From: Chromobotia macracanthus
Lineage: Eukaryota; Chordata; Actinopteri; Cypriniformes; Botiidae
Assembly (NCBI GenBank): GCA_036877525.1
Contig: JAZGTH010000071.1
Span: forward strand, 3,482,001 to 3,546,000
Direction: 5' to 3'
DNA: 64,000 nt
This document shows, in pieces, positions 25,637-38,560 of this stretch (its first letter is position 1; every line of letters begins with the position of its first letter). The translations under genes were made by a program, and so were the position numbers. The notes beneath the pieces are model-generated. The model did no database searches and was not told the DNA's origin. It saw nothing but the letters and a program-made list of their open reading frames with translations.

Positions 25637-26199
25637 CCAAACACCACGGCAGAAGACAGATTAATATTCAGAGAAAATAAGGCCAAGCTGACACACAAGT
25701 AAACTCTGATCTCTAGGTGAAATAGATTCAGGTCCTCACTGTCATTTACAGACCTGTGTAAACTCTCTGGGTCTCATGTTTCATTGCTCTATTATTTAAC
25801 AATCCATTTCGTTCTTCTCAAACGTTTCTCCTTATGTAAACGCGAGTCACTGAGTTTAGATCTGGGTTGTAAATGTCTGGTCTGTTGAGAGAGGCCCATT
25901 TGTGTTAGTCCTCCGCCCCTCCTGCTCTATTCTGGACACATAATCTGGTTCATGAATGCTCGCAGTCGACCATCAGAGCTCATCTCCCACAGACAGCTCT
26001 GGTTTCAGGCTCTCTTCAGTACCGCACCTGTCCCATCACCTGCGCTGCGCACATTTAGTCCCATTTAAACACCAGCATTTAATTTACAATATTTAAAGAT
26101 ATTGCTGCCTTTCTTGGGTTTTGTTCATCCTCTCAACATCAGACGAAAACAAATCATCCATCAACACTGACAAAGACACTTAATCATCGACTATAAAGC

Positions 26200-26520
26200 T
26201 TATGTTATTTGTCTTAAACCCTGCCTACCAAACAATAAGTTTACTTAATACTCAACTAGCTAAATAATCTTGCCATTCAATTCATGTTGTGTTACCAGAA
26301 TAGAACTGACCTCCCTAACTCAGCCTTGTTTCTCCCAAGGTTTTTTCTCCATTGCTAATATCTCGGCTTGCTCACTGGGGGTCTTAAAAACATAAACATG
26401 AAAGCATTAAGGAAGTTTTACTAAACTGCTCCACAGGGGCACTGCAGTACAGTACAGTTTCATTTTTGTAAAGCTGCTCTGAAACTGTTAGAGAAAAACG
26501 CTAATAAAATACTCTAATCG
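26200..26520 (+). repeat. Derived fish interspersed repeat (CTCCCAAGG...TAAAGCTGCT type)
   Basis: The stretch keeps pieces that recur in cyprinid genomes as I recall them: GTTTCTCCCAAGG, TTTTTTCTCCATTG, GGCTTGCTCACTGGGG, then TGTAAAGCTGCTCTGAAAC followed by an ACGCTAATAAAAT end. It is diverged, and no terminal repeats or coding remnants were seen. The family name is not known to me and the left edge is uncertain. Confidence 0.45.
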
Positions 26521-27823
26521 ATAAGAAATTCAGTCAATCATAAAGCAACATCAGCTACTCACAACATCTATAAGCAAACGGCAGACCCTCAGCAAGAGCC
26601 ATAGATATAAATACTGAAAGCAGAAGAGGGTGAGAGCAAGAGAAGAGGATATTTGACAGGGGAAGAACATTTAGACACGGGAAGATGGAAACAATTACAG
26701 TTAAATGGAAGTGGAGTGTGCCAGCGGATGGCTTGGATTTGCAGTGACGAGCGCTGATTGTAAGAGGATGTCTCCACTTAAGAAGGCAACGCCCTCACCT
26801 TCTCCCGGCCACACTGAAACAGTCAATGTCTGGGACAGAGAGTCTGGCTGCCACCCAAGAGCCAGATCTTGGAGCAGTCTACACTGCAGCCTCAACCGTT
26901 CAAATTCAAACACGATTAAATCATTTTTCTGTGGGACGATTGACTAGATTCAACAAATGTTCGTACTGCAATCGACTGGCCCCACACCAAAATAAAATAA
27001 ATAAAATAAACCTTATATAATTCTGTCGATTGAAGGTAAGGAGATTTTTTCAAACTAGTTAGATTTTCAAACTAGGCCAAAATAAAAATCTGCAGTGACC
27101 ATTTGTTTTTGAGTCTGAACCGGTGTGAACCTAATTGCTTCTTCTATAGCACTCTACTTTATTACGACACAGACATGAAAATCTTCACTGTTAAATATAA
27201 CGTTCAACTATTATAGAACACAAGTGATGACATGTAGCCACTGAACACATCGCCAAGTCTATGTACAATACAGCTGAAATCATTTAGTACATTCATAATC
27301 TGTGCATGAAATTCTCTCTCAAAAGGTCCAAACAGGTCCATTCCAAATGCTGCACTTATGAGCGCCATAACTTCAGCATATTCCAGCCCTCGGCCCTGTG
27401 CCCTCCGGTGTGGCCCTTGCCAGACAGCAGGAGGCCGGCCGGCTCCTCTTTGCCTCATTCCTGCCAGCAGCCTCAGCCACAGAGGGGCGACAGACAGAGT
27501 TCCTGGACGCATCAGGGCTACAGATGTGCTGCCAGTTTTGCCAGGGGTCACCTTGGAGAGGCCTGTGGCAGCTTGTCCCCCGGCTCCAGCTGGCTGCCTC
27601 TTTAATCTGCTCACAGAGGGGGGAAGAGCAAAAGATCCAGGCTACTAGGAACACACCATCTCTCAAACTGGAAACAGGCACAACACAGAATTTTACAGTG
27701 AAGGTATCACTGTAATCTACTGTGTGAGAAAGTCCCTCCCTGCCCTTGTGGACTGTATCAGGGACGCTGGCCTCCAGAGATGCCCCCGCCAGCTGTTCAG
27801 CCTCCCTAGAGTCACGGGGTCAG

Positions 27824-27840
27824 CAGCACCCCCTGTTGGA
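27824..27840 (-). promoter_or_regulatory. CTCF-like motif, minus orientation
   Basis: The minus strand reads TCCAACAGGGGGTGCTG, a close match to the CTCF core. It faces the plus-oriented motif at 25621, so the two are convergent 2.2 kb apart. Confidence 0.45.
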
Positions 27841-29082
27841 GGCATGTGTAACATGGCGACAGGTTTAGGAGGGTCGCGAGGTGCCCTGCGCAGAGCAAAC
27901 ATAAGTAATGGGACCTCCTGACTAGAAAGGCACAACTCTGAATCAATTTAATTACATGTAGATGGCCAGAGAGGGGTGAATAAAATGGGACAAACCGAGG
28001 CTCTGTATCATGCAGACTGATAAGCATATTTGCACCCATTATTGTATAACGCTGCTAGAAAACAAGCCACTATAGGTAGTGCATTGGGCAATGATTTCAT
28101 CAGAATTAATAAGTATCATCAGGCAAAATGCAAATCATAAAAACACTTAGTAATAAAAACTACAGTACAATCACTAATGCAGGATCAGATGAATAGTCAC
28201 ATAAAATCAAATCTGTAATATGCTACATTGTAACCCAGTGTGTCTTTCCTAATATTCTCACCCTTGCCTTCATCTTTACAGTGAACGGAAAGACTTCTCT
28301 CTGCAAAAAGACAGAACCTGAGAGAAATGTCCACAGCAATCACAGAGTAACTGTTCTTTTGATACTAACATCAGCTGAGAAAAGACTGAACAGGCAGTTT
28401 AAACCATGTGCATGTGACATCTTTTGACCTTCTGAAATCAGGCCAATTCTCTCATTATCTGGCCACAAGCAGAGTATCAAAGGCGACTGCGGAGGTGCTC
28501 TTATAATATTTAATCTCCTGATTTTGGTGACATCTGTCCGTACTGTCCTTTTTCTCTCACACTCAGAAACATGCAGTACACACATCTCTGTCCTCTGTAC
28601 GTCCTGATTCCGTCAGCATTGCCACCCAACAAACACACTCATCTCTGATCGTTCTCTAATCTCACCTAATCCATCCCGTCCAATTGAGTTAAGTGGCAGT
28701 CTAGATTTTAATTCTTGTAATTATCCACTCAACTGATTGACTGTAAAAAAATCAAACCTATAAAATATGAAGTAATAAATCCATAATACTATAAAACACT
28801 TCTAACGCAGCCTAACAAAACTGGTAAACCATGTGGGACAATAAGGAATCCAAAAATGACCCAAACATTAAAATGTAATCGCTCGCTTTATGTTTTTACA
28901 ATACAGTGTATCAGTTGCAGAAACTGTCATTCTTTTTGGGCATTATAAATCACCATTTACTTTAATTGTGTACAAAAGCTCAAATTCTGCCTTGCAACTA
29001 TTAAAAATATGATTACTGTTAAAACTCAAAGCAATAAACATTATATATGCATAATTATAACTTTAGGCTGAATTTTGTTTCT

Positions 29083-29101
29083 CACACACACACACACACA
29101 A
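29083..29101. repeat. (CA)n microsatellite
   Basis: Nine CA units in non-coding DNA between the nfia first exons. Confidence 0.9.
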
Positions 29102-31428
29102 ATACAGTTTTTACACCCAGCTTAACCAGCTGTGCAACCAAGAAACTGCAGTTCATATTTCATGCTTTTGCATAGAAAGCAAGTCTAAGGCCAAACAGGG
29201 TGGGATTAACCCCTTCACATGTCAGTTACTGCCTCAGTTTACCGGGAACACACTGGGCCTTCACCATCAGATGAAATTACTCATTGTGCAGTGATCACAC
29301 CAGCACAATCAAAGCATTATGTGTGACTGAGATGTGAAGCGGCAGTGAAAACAGTCATATTGTGCTAAAGAAAACGTTGGACAGCAACTTTGCTGCGAGT
29401 TTAACATCACACATTATTAACCAATGTATTGTGAAGTGGGCCGAGCATGTATTTGTACACACTTAATTGTTACTGCATTAGATAATACATACTTTGGTAT
29501 CCTGACACAAAAACAGAGCATGCTTTTTTAATTATAAATACGCTGACATCATATGCCAAAGCCAAACACTGAAAAGATTTGGACTAAAATCATATTTGTC
29601 ATCGCACTACATAAAAAAAAAATCAAACCAGTTTACATTTTTCACAGAAAGACAAAAGCAACGTTTTTAGGCAACATATTTAACAATAATAAGTTTTATA
29701 ACTTTAACTACTGCATGTGGTTAGTTAATGTGATACACTACACGTGGTTACTTTGCCAGGTCACCTGTGTGAACTAACCATCTACTTTACATGTTGACCT
29801 TGAGAGCAGTTGCTTTTAAATAATTGTAAAACTGGTTAAGAAAAGTGTTATAAGAAACATTATTTGTTTGCAGATGGCATGACACTTTGTTATATAATTT
29901 ATATTTTAGCATGACTGACAGTGTGATCAATGGCATCAGCAGCTGAGTGACTCTGACATGCAAAACTAACAGATATCAAATCTAAAGCGTCCTGCACTGT
30001 GGCCTACGTAACGTACGGCGTGGGTCAATGGCTACGAACTCTGGTCATAAATCAAATAATTTAAATGTCAGGAGATCAATCTGTCAGATACTCTGCAGCA
30101 GGTGAGTGGGGTGGTGCTGTTGAAGATGAAGAGGGATAATAGCTCTGGCTGAGATCCAGTGATACCAGCATAGCCCCGCCCCAAAATACTACCCATGATT
30201 CCCCCCTTCAATTGGCAACTTACACCTTTTTTTGGCAGCAAAACAGTGGGTGGCTGGAGACCAAGAGGAAAGCTATAGAGGAGAAAAAAACAATTCTCAC
30301 CCCCCAACACACGCACATACACGCACAGATACACACGCAAATATACCCCTCCAAATACCAGATGGTGTTTTTGGAATCTGTTTCCATTTTTTTTTCATGC
30401 CGAAAAAGACAACTCCCATGAAACACACATTCTGCATACTTGGGTACAGATTCGCACAACTCACCCGAGCCGCCACAGCATTCACGGAAAGACGAGTATC
30501 AAGTGAGACATGACAGCAAAAACTTCATAAACAAACTGATGATTGCGGCTTGGAGAACGAGGAAGCAGGCACAGGAAAAAGAAAAAAAGAGTGCCAAACT
30601 GCTAAGATGAGAGAGTGTGCTGGGCGGAGGCCATCATTGAAGGATGAATGGCTCTGCGCCATGGCACAATCCATACCTTGTTTAGCACTAATTTCCGCTG
30701 GTTTAAACTCCTGAGAGAAACATCCTGAAGTCAACAGAGCCGATATCAGCCTTTCTGCTCTTCTACATCAAGCTCATAGATGGCAAAATATATGAAATGG
30801 TTTTGAAAAAGGACTCTGAACTTGGTAGTAATTGGATTTAGTTACATTACATTATGCATAATTGGGTATAAATGGCACAAAACTAAACACAATCTTCTTA
30901 GCGAAACATGATGTTTGATGCTAAACTCATTTGCTGAAGTAGCAGCAACAATATGTAAGGCTCAACGATATGGATTGTGGGCCATACTGCAACTGCCAAT
31001 GGCCACAGCGGGGTGACAGTTTTGTTTTCTGTGTGTTAGATACTGGATGCAAATTAAATGGGTGAAACTTTTACAGCAAATCAATAATGCAAAGTTTTTT
31101 TTAAAAACAAATTTCTTTTCACATAAAAATACACAACTAACAATAAAATCAATAATCACATTTTATGTTGCAGCCAATAAAAAATAAAATGAAAAGAGTA
31201 ACAGCCCAAACTAGGAAAATATTCTTATTGGTCATCCTAAAGACACCATTCGTTCACCTCTACTCATGTAGTTTATAGCAGTTTACAGATCACAGTGTTC
31301 TTACCAGAGCTCAAATAGAGACATCTCCCTTTCCTAAAGTTCTCAGATAGGCCAAGGAAGGGAGCATCTTCACTCTTATTGTCAAGCCTTAGAAAATGGC
31401 ACCAGACTGGCCCAAAGACCCAGCTGTC

Positions 31429-31443
31429 TTGGCCAGCAGCCAC
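31429..31443 (+). promoter_or_regulatory. Near-consensus NFI binding site in the nfia locus
   Basis: TTGGCCAGCAGCCAC fits the NFI palindrome TTGGC(N5)GCCAA with correct spacing and 9 of 10 defined bases. It lies in the intron of the 1b transcript, so nfia protein could in principle bind its own locus. Such sites also occur by chance. Confidence 0.35.
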
Positions 31444-31503
31444 AGTTCTCTGGGGGGAGAAAGAGAGGGACGGAGCACTCGGGCGAATGAGAAACAGAAC
31501 CGA

Positions 31504-31520
31504 GGGGGGGGAGGGGGGGG
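31504..31520. repeat. Interrupted G-run
   Basis: Eight Gs, one A, then eight Gs. It can form a G-quadruplex in principle. A second run of 14-15 Gs following (GT)n lies 180 bp away at 31700-31714. Confidence 0.85.
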
Positions 31521-31688
31521 TCCCGCAGAGAGCGGCGCTCCACACGGATCCATGCCAGAAATAGAAAGGGGTCCTTTTTCTCACATGGCGACCCTTAACC
31601 CCCCCAGACAGCAGGGATTTCACATGCATCTCTTCCACACAATTGATCCTTTCATTCCAGACCACAGACACAGAGAAGGGCTTAGATA

Positions 31689-31714
31689 GTGTGTGTGTGT
31701 GGGGGGGGGGGGGG
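31689..31714. repeat. (GT)n plus poly-G compound microsatellite
   Basis: Six GT units run straight into about 14 Gs. Tracts like this are prone to length errors in assembly, so the exact count should be treated with care. Confidence 0.85.
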
Positions 31715-34700
31715 TAAAGGTATATAGGAGACAACAGAACAAACAGAGTGACCGTCTCAAATGGAGTGCTCACAAACAGCACTGATAGTATCAGGTCAGA
31801 TACAGACAGACACAAACACTTTGCAGGAACTAACAGTTTTCAGGGTGGAATCGGTTGGGCTGAATCATCCCCAGCTCACTGCATGACTAGAAAGGCCATT
31901 TGGTCTTGGCAAGGGTATATGTGTCACACGGCAGTGACAACCTGACCCCTGGGAGCAGCCATCAACCCATCCACTGCCTTTTAATGGAAAAATGTAGCAC
32001 ATTATACATGTAATCTGCATAAATGTGTGAAATAGTAATAGAAGTTTTAACGTAGCAAACTGCCGAAAGGTAAAGGTAAAATATTTAAGGAATTCTCTTA
32101 TGCTAATGTTTGGGAAATGTTTGTTTTAAATTCTGTTTTAGTTTAGTTTTGTTTAGTTGTTTACATGAATGAATACATAATGCTGCTATTTCACGTTAGG
32201 ACAATTTAGCAGTACAGTCAAACTCCACGTGCTATTATAAACAGTAATAAAACATGTCTGTTAGTGTACTCGTAAAACTTTCATGAAAAACTCTGCTTCA
32301 TCAGAGGAATAACGGTGAAAATCCATTATAGGGCATCTATTTTTGAAAACGTTACAAAACGGCCCGGCATATTTGATACCACGCAAAGGTTTCCTGTTAA
32401 TATCTTGAACCGACTCCAAATCCCGCTTCCTTCACTTCCTCTTCTGTTTTCTTTTTTCTTTTTCTTACACAGAGCCTCGTCCAAATTTGATCCCCGTTTC
32501 ATCGCATCTCTTGATAGAAAGCCAACAAAACAATCGTGTGCCAAGCGAGAGCTTCACAGAACGCTAAAATTTACCTGTCAATACTTTCTGAGCTCATCAT
32601 ACATCACTGCGTTAATTTATTCTAACACACACTTCACAGCTTCAGGCAGTTTTAATAAGTGAAAAAGTATAAATATAACCACATGATAAAACGAGTAACA
32701 AAATGAGCTCCTGGAACTGGGCATAAATGACTGGGCTCCTAAAGTATTTTTTGTCTTCGCTGATATACATCACATTGCAAAAAAAAAGCAAAGACGCCAC
32801 CCTGAGGCTAAGTTTTCTCCAAAAGACATTAAACATATGAACGGATATTAGAGCCTTAGCTTAACTCACACAGAATGTCCGGTACGTACCACAGAAGCAG
32901 CAGAGGTAAAAACGATTCCTGCAAAATCAGACTTTACATTATGTCTGCTTGATGGGTAACGTTACAAAATATCACAAAAAACAAGACATTCTGCGTACAA
33001 TAAATCATTATATCAAATCCCTACATGAGGGAGACAGGGGCTCATTGTCATGGGTTAAATCTCAATAACTATAAGGTTCAAAAGTCCTTGTCCATTTAGC
33101 ACTAGTTTTGCATCTCAGTTTCACACACAAATTCTAATATTTTTTTTAATTCTTCCAGTTTAAACAAAAATTATTTTTTAGTAACTTTTGGGAAAACAAA
33201 AACGCACTAAAACCTCACAAATACACACTCAGACAAGAATCAGCTACATAGAACTGTGCTATGCTTAACTGCGTTTATAGGACAAGGCTGGGGAAAGTTT
33301 TTTAATGGGACATGTTATCACTTTTAAGTTTAAAAGTGTTTATCGCATTTAAGTATTAGAAAGAAAACTGATGTATTAACGACTACAGTATTTGTCCAGT
33401 TCTATAGTTCAATATTTTGATACGTCCCCTTTTATATTTTCTCATACATTTTTTTATATCCGTTTCATAAATTGTATATCAATTGTTTTACGGTTTAAAC
33501 GGTTTTTGCTGAAGTCTAATAGGCTGTTTAATGGTCGTCCCAAATGTTATGACAGAATGTCAACATGTGCTCAATGACCTTCTGTTCTTTTTCTCTGATT
33601 CAATAGCAGGCAAAACTTGTATGTCTAGAAATTCTGATATTTGAAAAGTCAAAATCTCATACCAAAATTACACAAGGAAATATTAAATTCACAGAACAGC
33701 ATTTAAAGGCACAGAATTGCTCTTTTAAAGGTGCCGCCCTGTCACCCATTGATAAATTAATTCCGACTCTATCGGGCCACCGATGAGTCACTCAAGGCTG
33801 ATAATGCAAAGCACATTAACAGATTGAGAGTCACTGTAGGCAGCACACCCGTGCTGAGCACCAGCGCCGCTCTGGAGGTCTGAATGAGTGCGACAGAGAG
33901 GCTGCTCCCTCGCTTCAGGGCTCGGCCTGGAAGTCCCTGAGCAGAGACGCTGAGAAAGCATGCAGCGCTCAGGAAGTTCAAGCAGACAATTTTAATCCTC
34001 CAATTTCCTCCTCTCTAATCATTTCTCTGCAGTCCACGGTGGAGGACAAATTAGAAACATCTTCCACTCCGACATGACACACACACTCGACCATGCTCCC
34101 CCGACAACAGGCAGCCAAACGGGACGCTGAGTAAAACAAGGCGTCAAGACAGATTTACAAATGCCATGATAGATGTTTTAGTTTCAGTTCTGTGATCTTA
34201 GCATTTCCACCAAGTGTCCTCGTATCACAGTGCATGTAACTAAATAAAACAGTGAAGTTTATTAACCTTCATTAAATACTATACCATTCAAAATCGGTAC
34301 ACTTACAACTAATGTTTAAATGCAATTATCTGCAGTACAAAAGGTGGCGTATTTCACAATAAACTGTCAACCCATTATTTAACAACTATTTGTCATTACA
34401 AACACAGAAAATCCTTCAGATGAAGAAAAACACAAGTGACAAGACCGGCGCTTGCAGTACAGTAAATAATTGATCAGTGTTTCATTTAAGACCCTGAACC
34501 ATAAGAAGATAAAGGAGCCAGGGCATAAGGCTGTGCTATGTAATCAAACATAATTACTCATTTTGAAGAGTCCTATGAATGATGTAAAAAGTTATAATAA
34601 TCTAAATGCAATATAAGAAATAATTGCCAAACCATGCATAATTTATTCTCCATTACATACACTCAAATGCCACTCACAAAGGTTCGCCTTAAAAACTTAA

Positions 34701-37700
34701 TTAACAGTGTTTTACATATTGTAGGATGGGTGCAATTATAGTGATAAATATGGAATGCGCTACAGCTTTAAATTACAGTGTAAAAATACTAGAATGAACT
34801 TAAATATATTTAAACATGCACGTGCAAATTAACACAGAGTGCTTACGTAAACTGACAGTCTTTTTCTACCTCTAACCTAATAAGATCTGTGATGGTAACT
34901 CTGTTGGACCCCGACAGCACCTATAATGATCTTATGCCCCCAAGCCACCCCCTCCAACTTTAATATGTACAAACCAACACACATTTGTGCGTCTTGGGGG
35001 TGCCTGCTCACTGACAAGATTACAGAAGTGCCAATTGTACAGAGGATAAAACCCATTAGCCCCTCAGGTGGTAAGAGATCCCATCATAGCAGCATTAGCA
35101 CACTGTTGAGTGGATATCACTAGCGATTTACACCCCCCCACCTCAATCACCTTAGGAGAATAAGCAGGGTTAACTGCAGCGAGCAATTTCCAACAACGTG
35201 GACGTGCGTATAAAGGTTTTAAATTTACATTTAAAAGGCAAAGAATCTTTAAAAAATGCAATTATGATTGTGATCGCATCTTCAGCAGACCAATTTTAGC
35301 GTCATCCTAAATGATTAAAATGTATAACTGAGCATTGTTTAGTCATGTTTAGTCGATCCATCTTTAACAAGCTGAAGAATTTGTGATTTTACTTTTAATT
35401 ACACAGTCGAAGCATTAATATGAAGACGTGGAACAAAGAGATAAATTAAACACTACATAAAATAATTATAGATATTAGAATAATAACAAATACATGGCAC
35501 TTTTTTTGGTTATCTGGGCGTCACAAGGATTAATGGTCAAGGAAAAAAAAGGGCGTGTGTAAACAGGGTCAGCAAGGTTACGTCTGACATCATTCTTGAA
35601 AAACTAAATCAATGACCATACGCCAACAGAGCAAAATTTTAAAATTAAACCTTTGCTTACGATCTAATGGACTGGCTACCTGGAAGTTTACCTGGAACAT
35701 CTTTTTTTTTATTATATAAATAGATTAAAATAAACCAAGGAATAATTATAAATTATTAAACCAGGCTCTCATTCACGTCAAATTAAAATATTGAACGTTA
35801 TTTTTAATAATTCCGCTTTTAAAGACCAAAAAGCACATTTAGTGACAGAAAACATTTACTGTAAATGCAGTTACTTTAGTATGTTAAAGTTAAAAAGAAA
35901 AGAGTAAACAAAATATGTTCAATGTCTAAACTCAAAGTTTTTTGTGCATCATTTTTTTTATATAACATCAGCGTGGCTGAATTCTGTGTGTTGAAATTGA
36001 ATATGCCGGGTATTTTTTGTAAACAATCTAACCTCGGCAACATTTTTATTGAAAAACTTTGTACTGTATCTGAAGGCATTTTGAACATGTGAAGTATATC
36101 AAATATACCTTATATAATTTTTGGAATCTAAAGCACTTAATAAATCATTATCAACAAACAGATGAAGCATTTAGAAATCCTTATTACACCAAACTGTACA
36201 CATTATATTTTGATAATTAATTAATACAAAATGTCTCAATACAGAACATTCATGTTTAATATCTATTATAACCATTTCTCATTTACTGTGGCAAAACACC
36301 CCCATTAGCCATCACCTTAAACAAACAGTGATGAAGTGCATGACTCTGTAATCTTTGTTTTCCAAATTAATTAGGACATTACGAGACATTACTATGTACT
36401 GCCCTAGAATCCATCTTCTGACCAACATTAGAAACCATAACTCAAATTCATCTAGTCTCCAAAATATTTTGCTAACAAAAAAATTCTACATTCTAAAACC
36501 CCCCAAAAATTTCTAAAATCAAGAAATACAGAAGTTAACAGGACCAGAAAGAGTCCTCAAGCAGTTGATACACAGCTTTACATTCCCACAGTGCCTCTGT
36601 CCAGGAGATGAATTTGTACACACCACCACCCTTACTGCACCCGTCTCGCTAAGCCCTCCATCCAGATACCAGAATATAACATTTCCTTTTCTCTAATCTG
36701 GGTACTTAAGCAGTTTCCCACAGAGGCAGTAAAAGGTAAGAGACGTGTACTCCAGTTTCTCGCTAACCAACTTTCCTCAGCGGTGTCGCCCAGCGAGACG
36801 CGTCAGTGTGCCGCTGGTGACCCGGGTGAGGTTACAGGAGGGGGTAAAGTGGACAGAGGGGGAGACACGATCCGAGATCTGAAGTCAGCGCTCCCCTAGC
36901 AGGGAAATAATACAGTTATTGTCTCCGTGCAACACAACTACCTATTATTCAAGTTGGCAGAAAGTTAAGCCGGACATCATGCATGTAAAAAAAAAAAATA
37001 GCAATTATAATAATGAAGGTAATAAAGATAATAATAAAGGTGCTGTTGATGTTCAAGTTGGGCTAATGAATTATTATTAATGAATCGAGGACGCTCCAAA
37101 AAGTCTTTCATGTACCGACTCGGCTCATTTGTAACTGCCGGCCACAATGGACCTCTGTGAATCTTCACCCCTCCTCATCTCCCTGCAATCTACAAAGTCT
37201 TTTTTTCTCTCTCTGCCCCTCTCTTCATTTCTGTTAGAGCAACGGTAATGTCAAAGGTTGTCTGGCCTCTCTGACCACAACAGCAAGTTAATCTGCCCCG
37301 GCACAGAGCACATCTCGATTCAGAATACTTCAGAGTTTTTTTCCCCCTCTGCTCTCCATGCTGTAATTGCAACGAAGACGGAGTGTCCCAGCTGAGGAGC
37401 GGAGCTCCGTGTCTTGCACTCTCGCACCGGCCGACCACGCGTGAAGCACGGCACCGCGAAACCTCAGTGTAAACAAGGGATTAAAAAGAATCAACGCAAG
37501 ACCTTTTTTTTCCCCATTTTGGCGCCCTTCGTAAAACTTTGCTGTCACGAGAAAGCAGAAGACGCTGGGAAGAAAAACTGCGTGGGACGTCTCGTTTGCG
37601 GATGCAGAGTGACAGCAGAAAAGTAATGAATGAATGAGTTGGGTGAGGAAATGAACTGTCGCTTGTGCGAAAGTGACAAAAGGTCTTTTGTTGTTGAGGG

Positions 37701-38035
37701 TATATTTTGTCTGACGCCAGAAAAGCATGAAGTACGTGTCAATTGTTGTTTGACATCTTTAACAAAGTGGACAATAAAAGAGAAGCAAGTTAAAAAGCGA
37801 AAGGAGACAAATGTGACAGCACTCAAAGACAAGCAATTACGCAAAACTCAACAAAACACTAAACAAAACTGAAACAAAAAAACTAATGACCAACTGGATA
37901 TTAAAAAGGAAGCGCGGGGTTCTAAAAAAAAAACAAAGTGTCTTTTGTGTTCATAAAGACGATGCAGGAAGTTTCTCTCTTTAAAAAAATTTGAAAGAAA
38001 AGAAGAAAAAAAAGGTCCGGTCGCTGCCAACTTAC

Positions 38036-38131
38036 CATCCACCAAGTCCTGGCCGAGATGTCGTAGCAGAGCTGCCATTTGATGGAGCCTTCCGAGGTTT
38101 TAGCTGCCATTACGCTGTCAGCAAGCTTCAT
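38036..38131 (-). CDS. nfia: nfia exon 1b: alternative 32-residue N-terminus
   Basis: This alternative first exon has 32 codons, starting MKLADSVMAAKTSEGS and ending WQLCYDISARTWWM. I recognise this N-terminus from alternative vertebrate NFI isoforms; related ISARTWWM ends occur in NFI paralogues. The start at 38131 is supported by an in-frame TAG three codons upstream (TAG CAT CAG ATG). The donor is GTAAG just past 38036. The exon ends in phase 0, so it splices in frame to DEFHPF of exon 2 over a 34.1 kb intron that contains the whole exon 1a promoter. The effect is to replace nine N-terminal residues by 32 without touching the DNA-binding domain. I see no TATA box just upstream. A GTGAGT at 38148-38143 also resembles a donor, so the 5' untranslated part may be spliced; that part is not resolved. 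Confidence 0.94.
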
Positions 38132-38560
38132 CTGATGCTAGTGCACTCACCGGAGATAAGACACCTAATTGAGAAAACATTTGCACTGGCATGTTGGGCA
38201 ACATGTAGCCCACTCCATACCATATGGAATCATGGGTAAAAAAAAAATCCTTGACAATGAACCAATCTCACGCAGACCCCGTGGCAAGGTGAACGGCAGT
38301 CATCTGCTCACGGAGCGAGCGGTCTTAAAAAAATAAAAAAAACACACCAATGATGAGCCCTTTTCTTTCCACATCAGTGAGTGCCTGAGGTCCTTTTTTC
38401 TCCCTAATTAGGGCTCATGCTTCATCACATCCACCATCAACATCACCATCATCATCATCACAATTCAGCTGACTTGTGTCTGCTCGAGATCTTCTCTTTT
38501 TCCCTCATCCACAGCTTTTTTTTGGAGGAGTGGAGAGATTTAATAGGACAGAGTCAGGTT
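38132..38560 (-). promoter_or_regulatory. nfia: Presumed promoter and 5' leader of nfia exon 1b
   Basis: This region lies directly 5' of the exon 1b ATG on the minus strand. No TATA box or CpG island is evident. It contains a CAT/ATC trinucleotide tract at about 38422-38462, a CTAATTAGGG homeobox-type motif near 38404-38413 and a GTGAGT at 38148-38143. The role is inferred from position; the start of transcription is not visible. Confidence 0.35.
38422..38462. repeat. (ATC)n / CACCAT tract
   Basis: Imperfect CAT-type trinucleotide repeat ending in a purer ATCATCATCATC run, 0.3 kb upstream of the exon 1b start codon. Confidence 0.8.

Larger units (their letters stand above)
22803..31500. other. 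Non-coding DNA of the 1b intron with candidate regulatory blocks
   Basis: No exon was recognised. There are compact, non-repetitive blocks at about 24140-24490 and 27290-27620, CTCF-like motifs at 25621-25636 and 27824-27840, a derived repeat at about 26200-26520 and an (AC)n run at 29083-29101. The GC-rich block near 27.3-27.9 kb keeps open frames on several strands, but none has a recognisable domain. Confidence 0.65.
31501..38035. other. Non-coding DNA next to exon 1b (intron side)
   Basis: No exon was seen before 38036. It contains G-runs at 31504-31520 and 31700-31714, compact blocks at about 33720-34010 and 34890-35140 that look like regulatory elements, and a CpG-containing patch at about 36770-36850 and 37380-37620. 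The rest is AT-rich. Confidence 0.65.

Noticed and set aside
27204..27614. 136-codon minus-strand frame
   Set aside because: No domain recognised and the opposite strand is equally open; treated as a GC-composition effect and noted as a finding.
31273..31815. 180-codon minus-strand open frame
   Set aside because: Low-complexity, crosses G-run and GT repeat, no domain recognised, no splice or promoter support.
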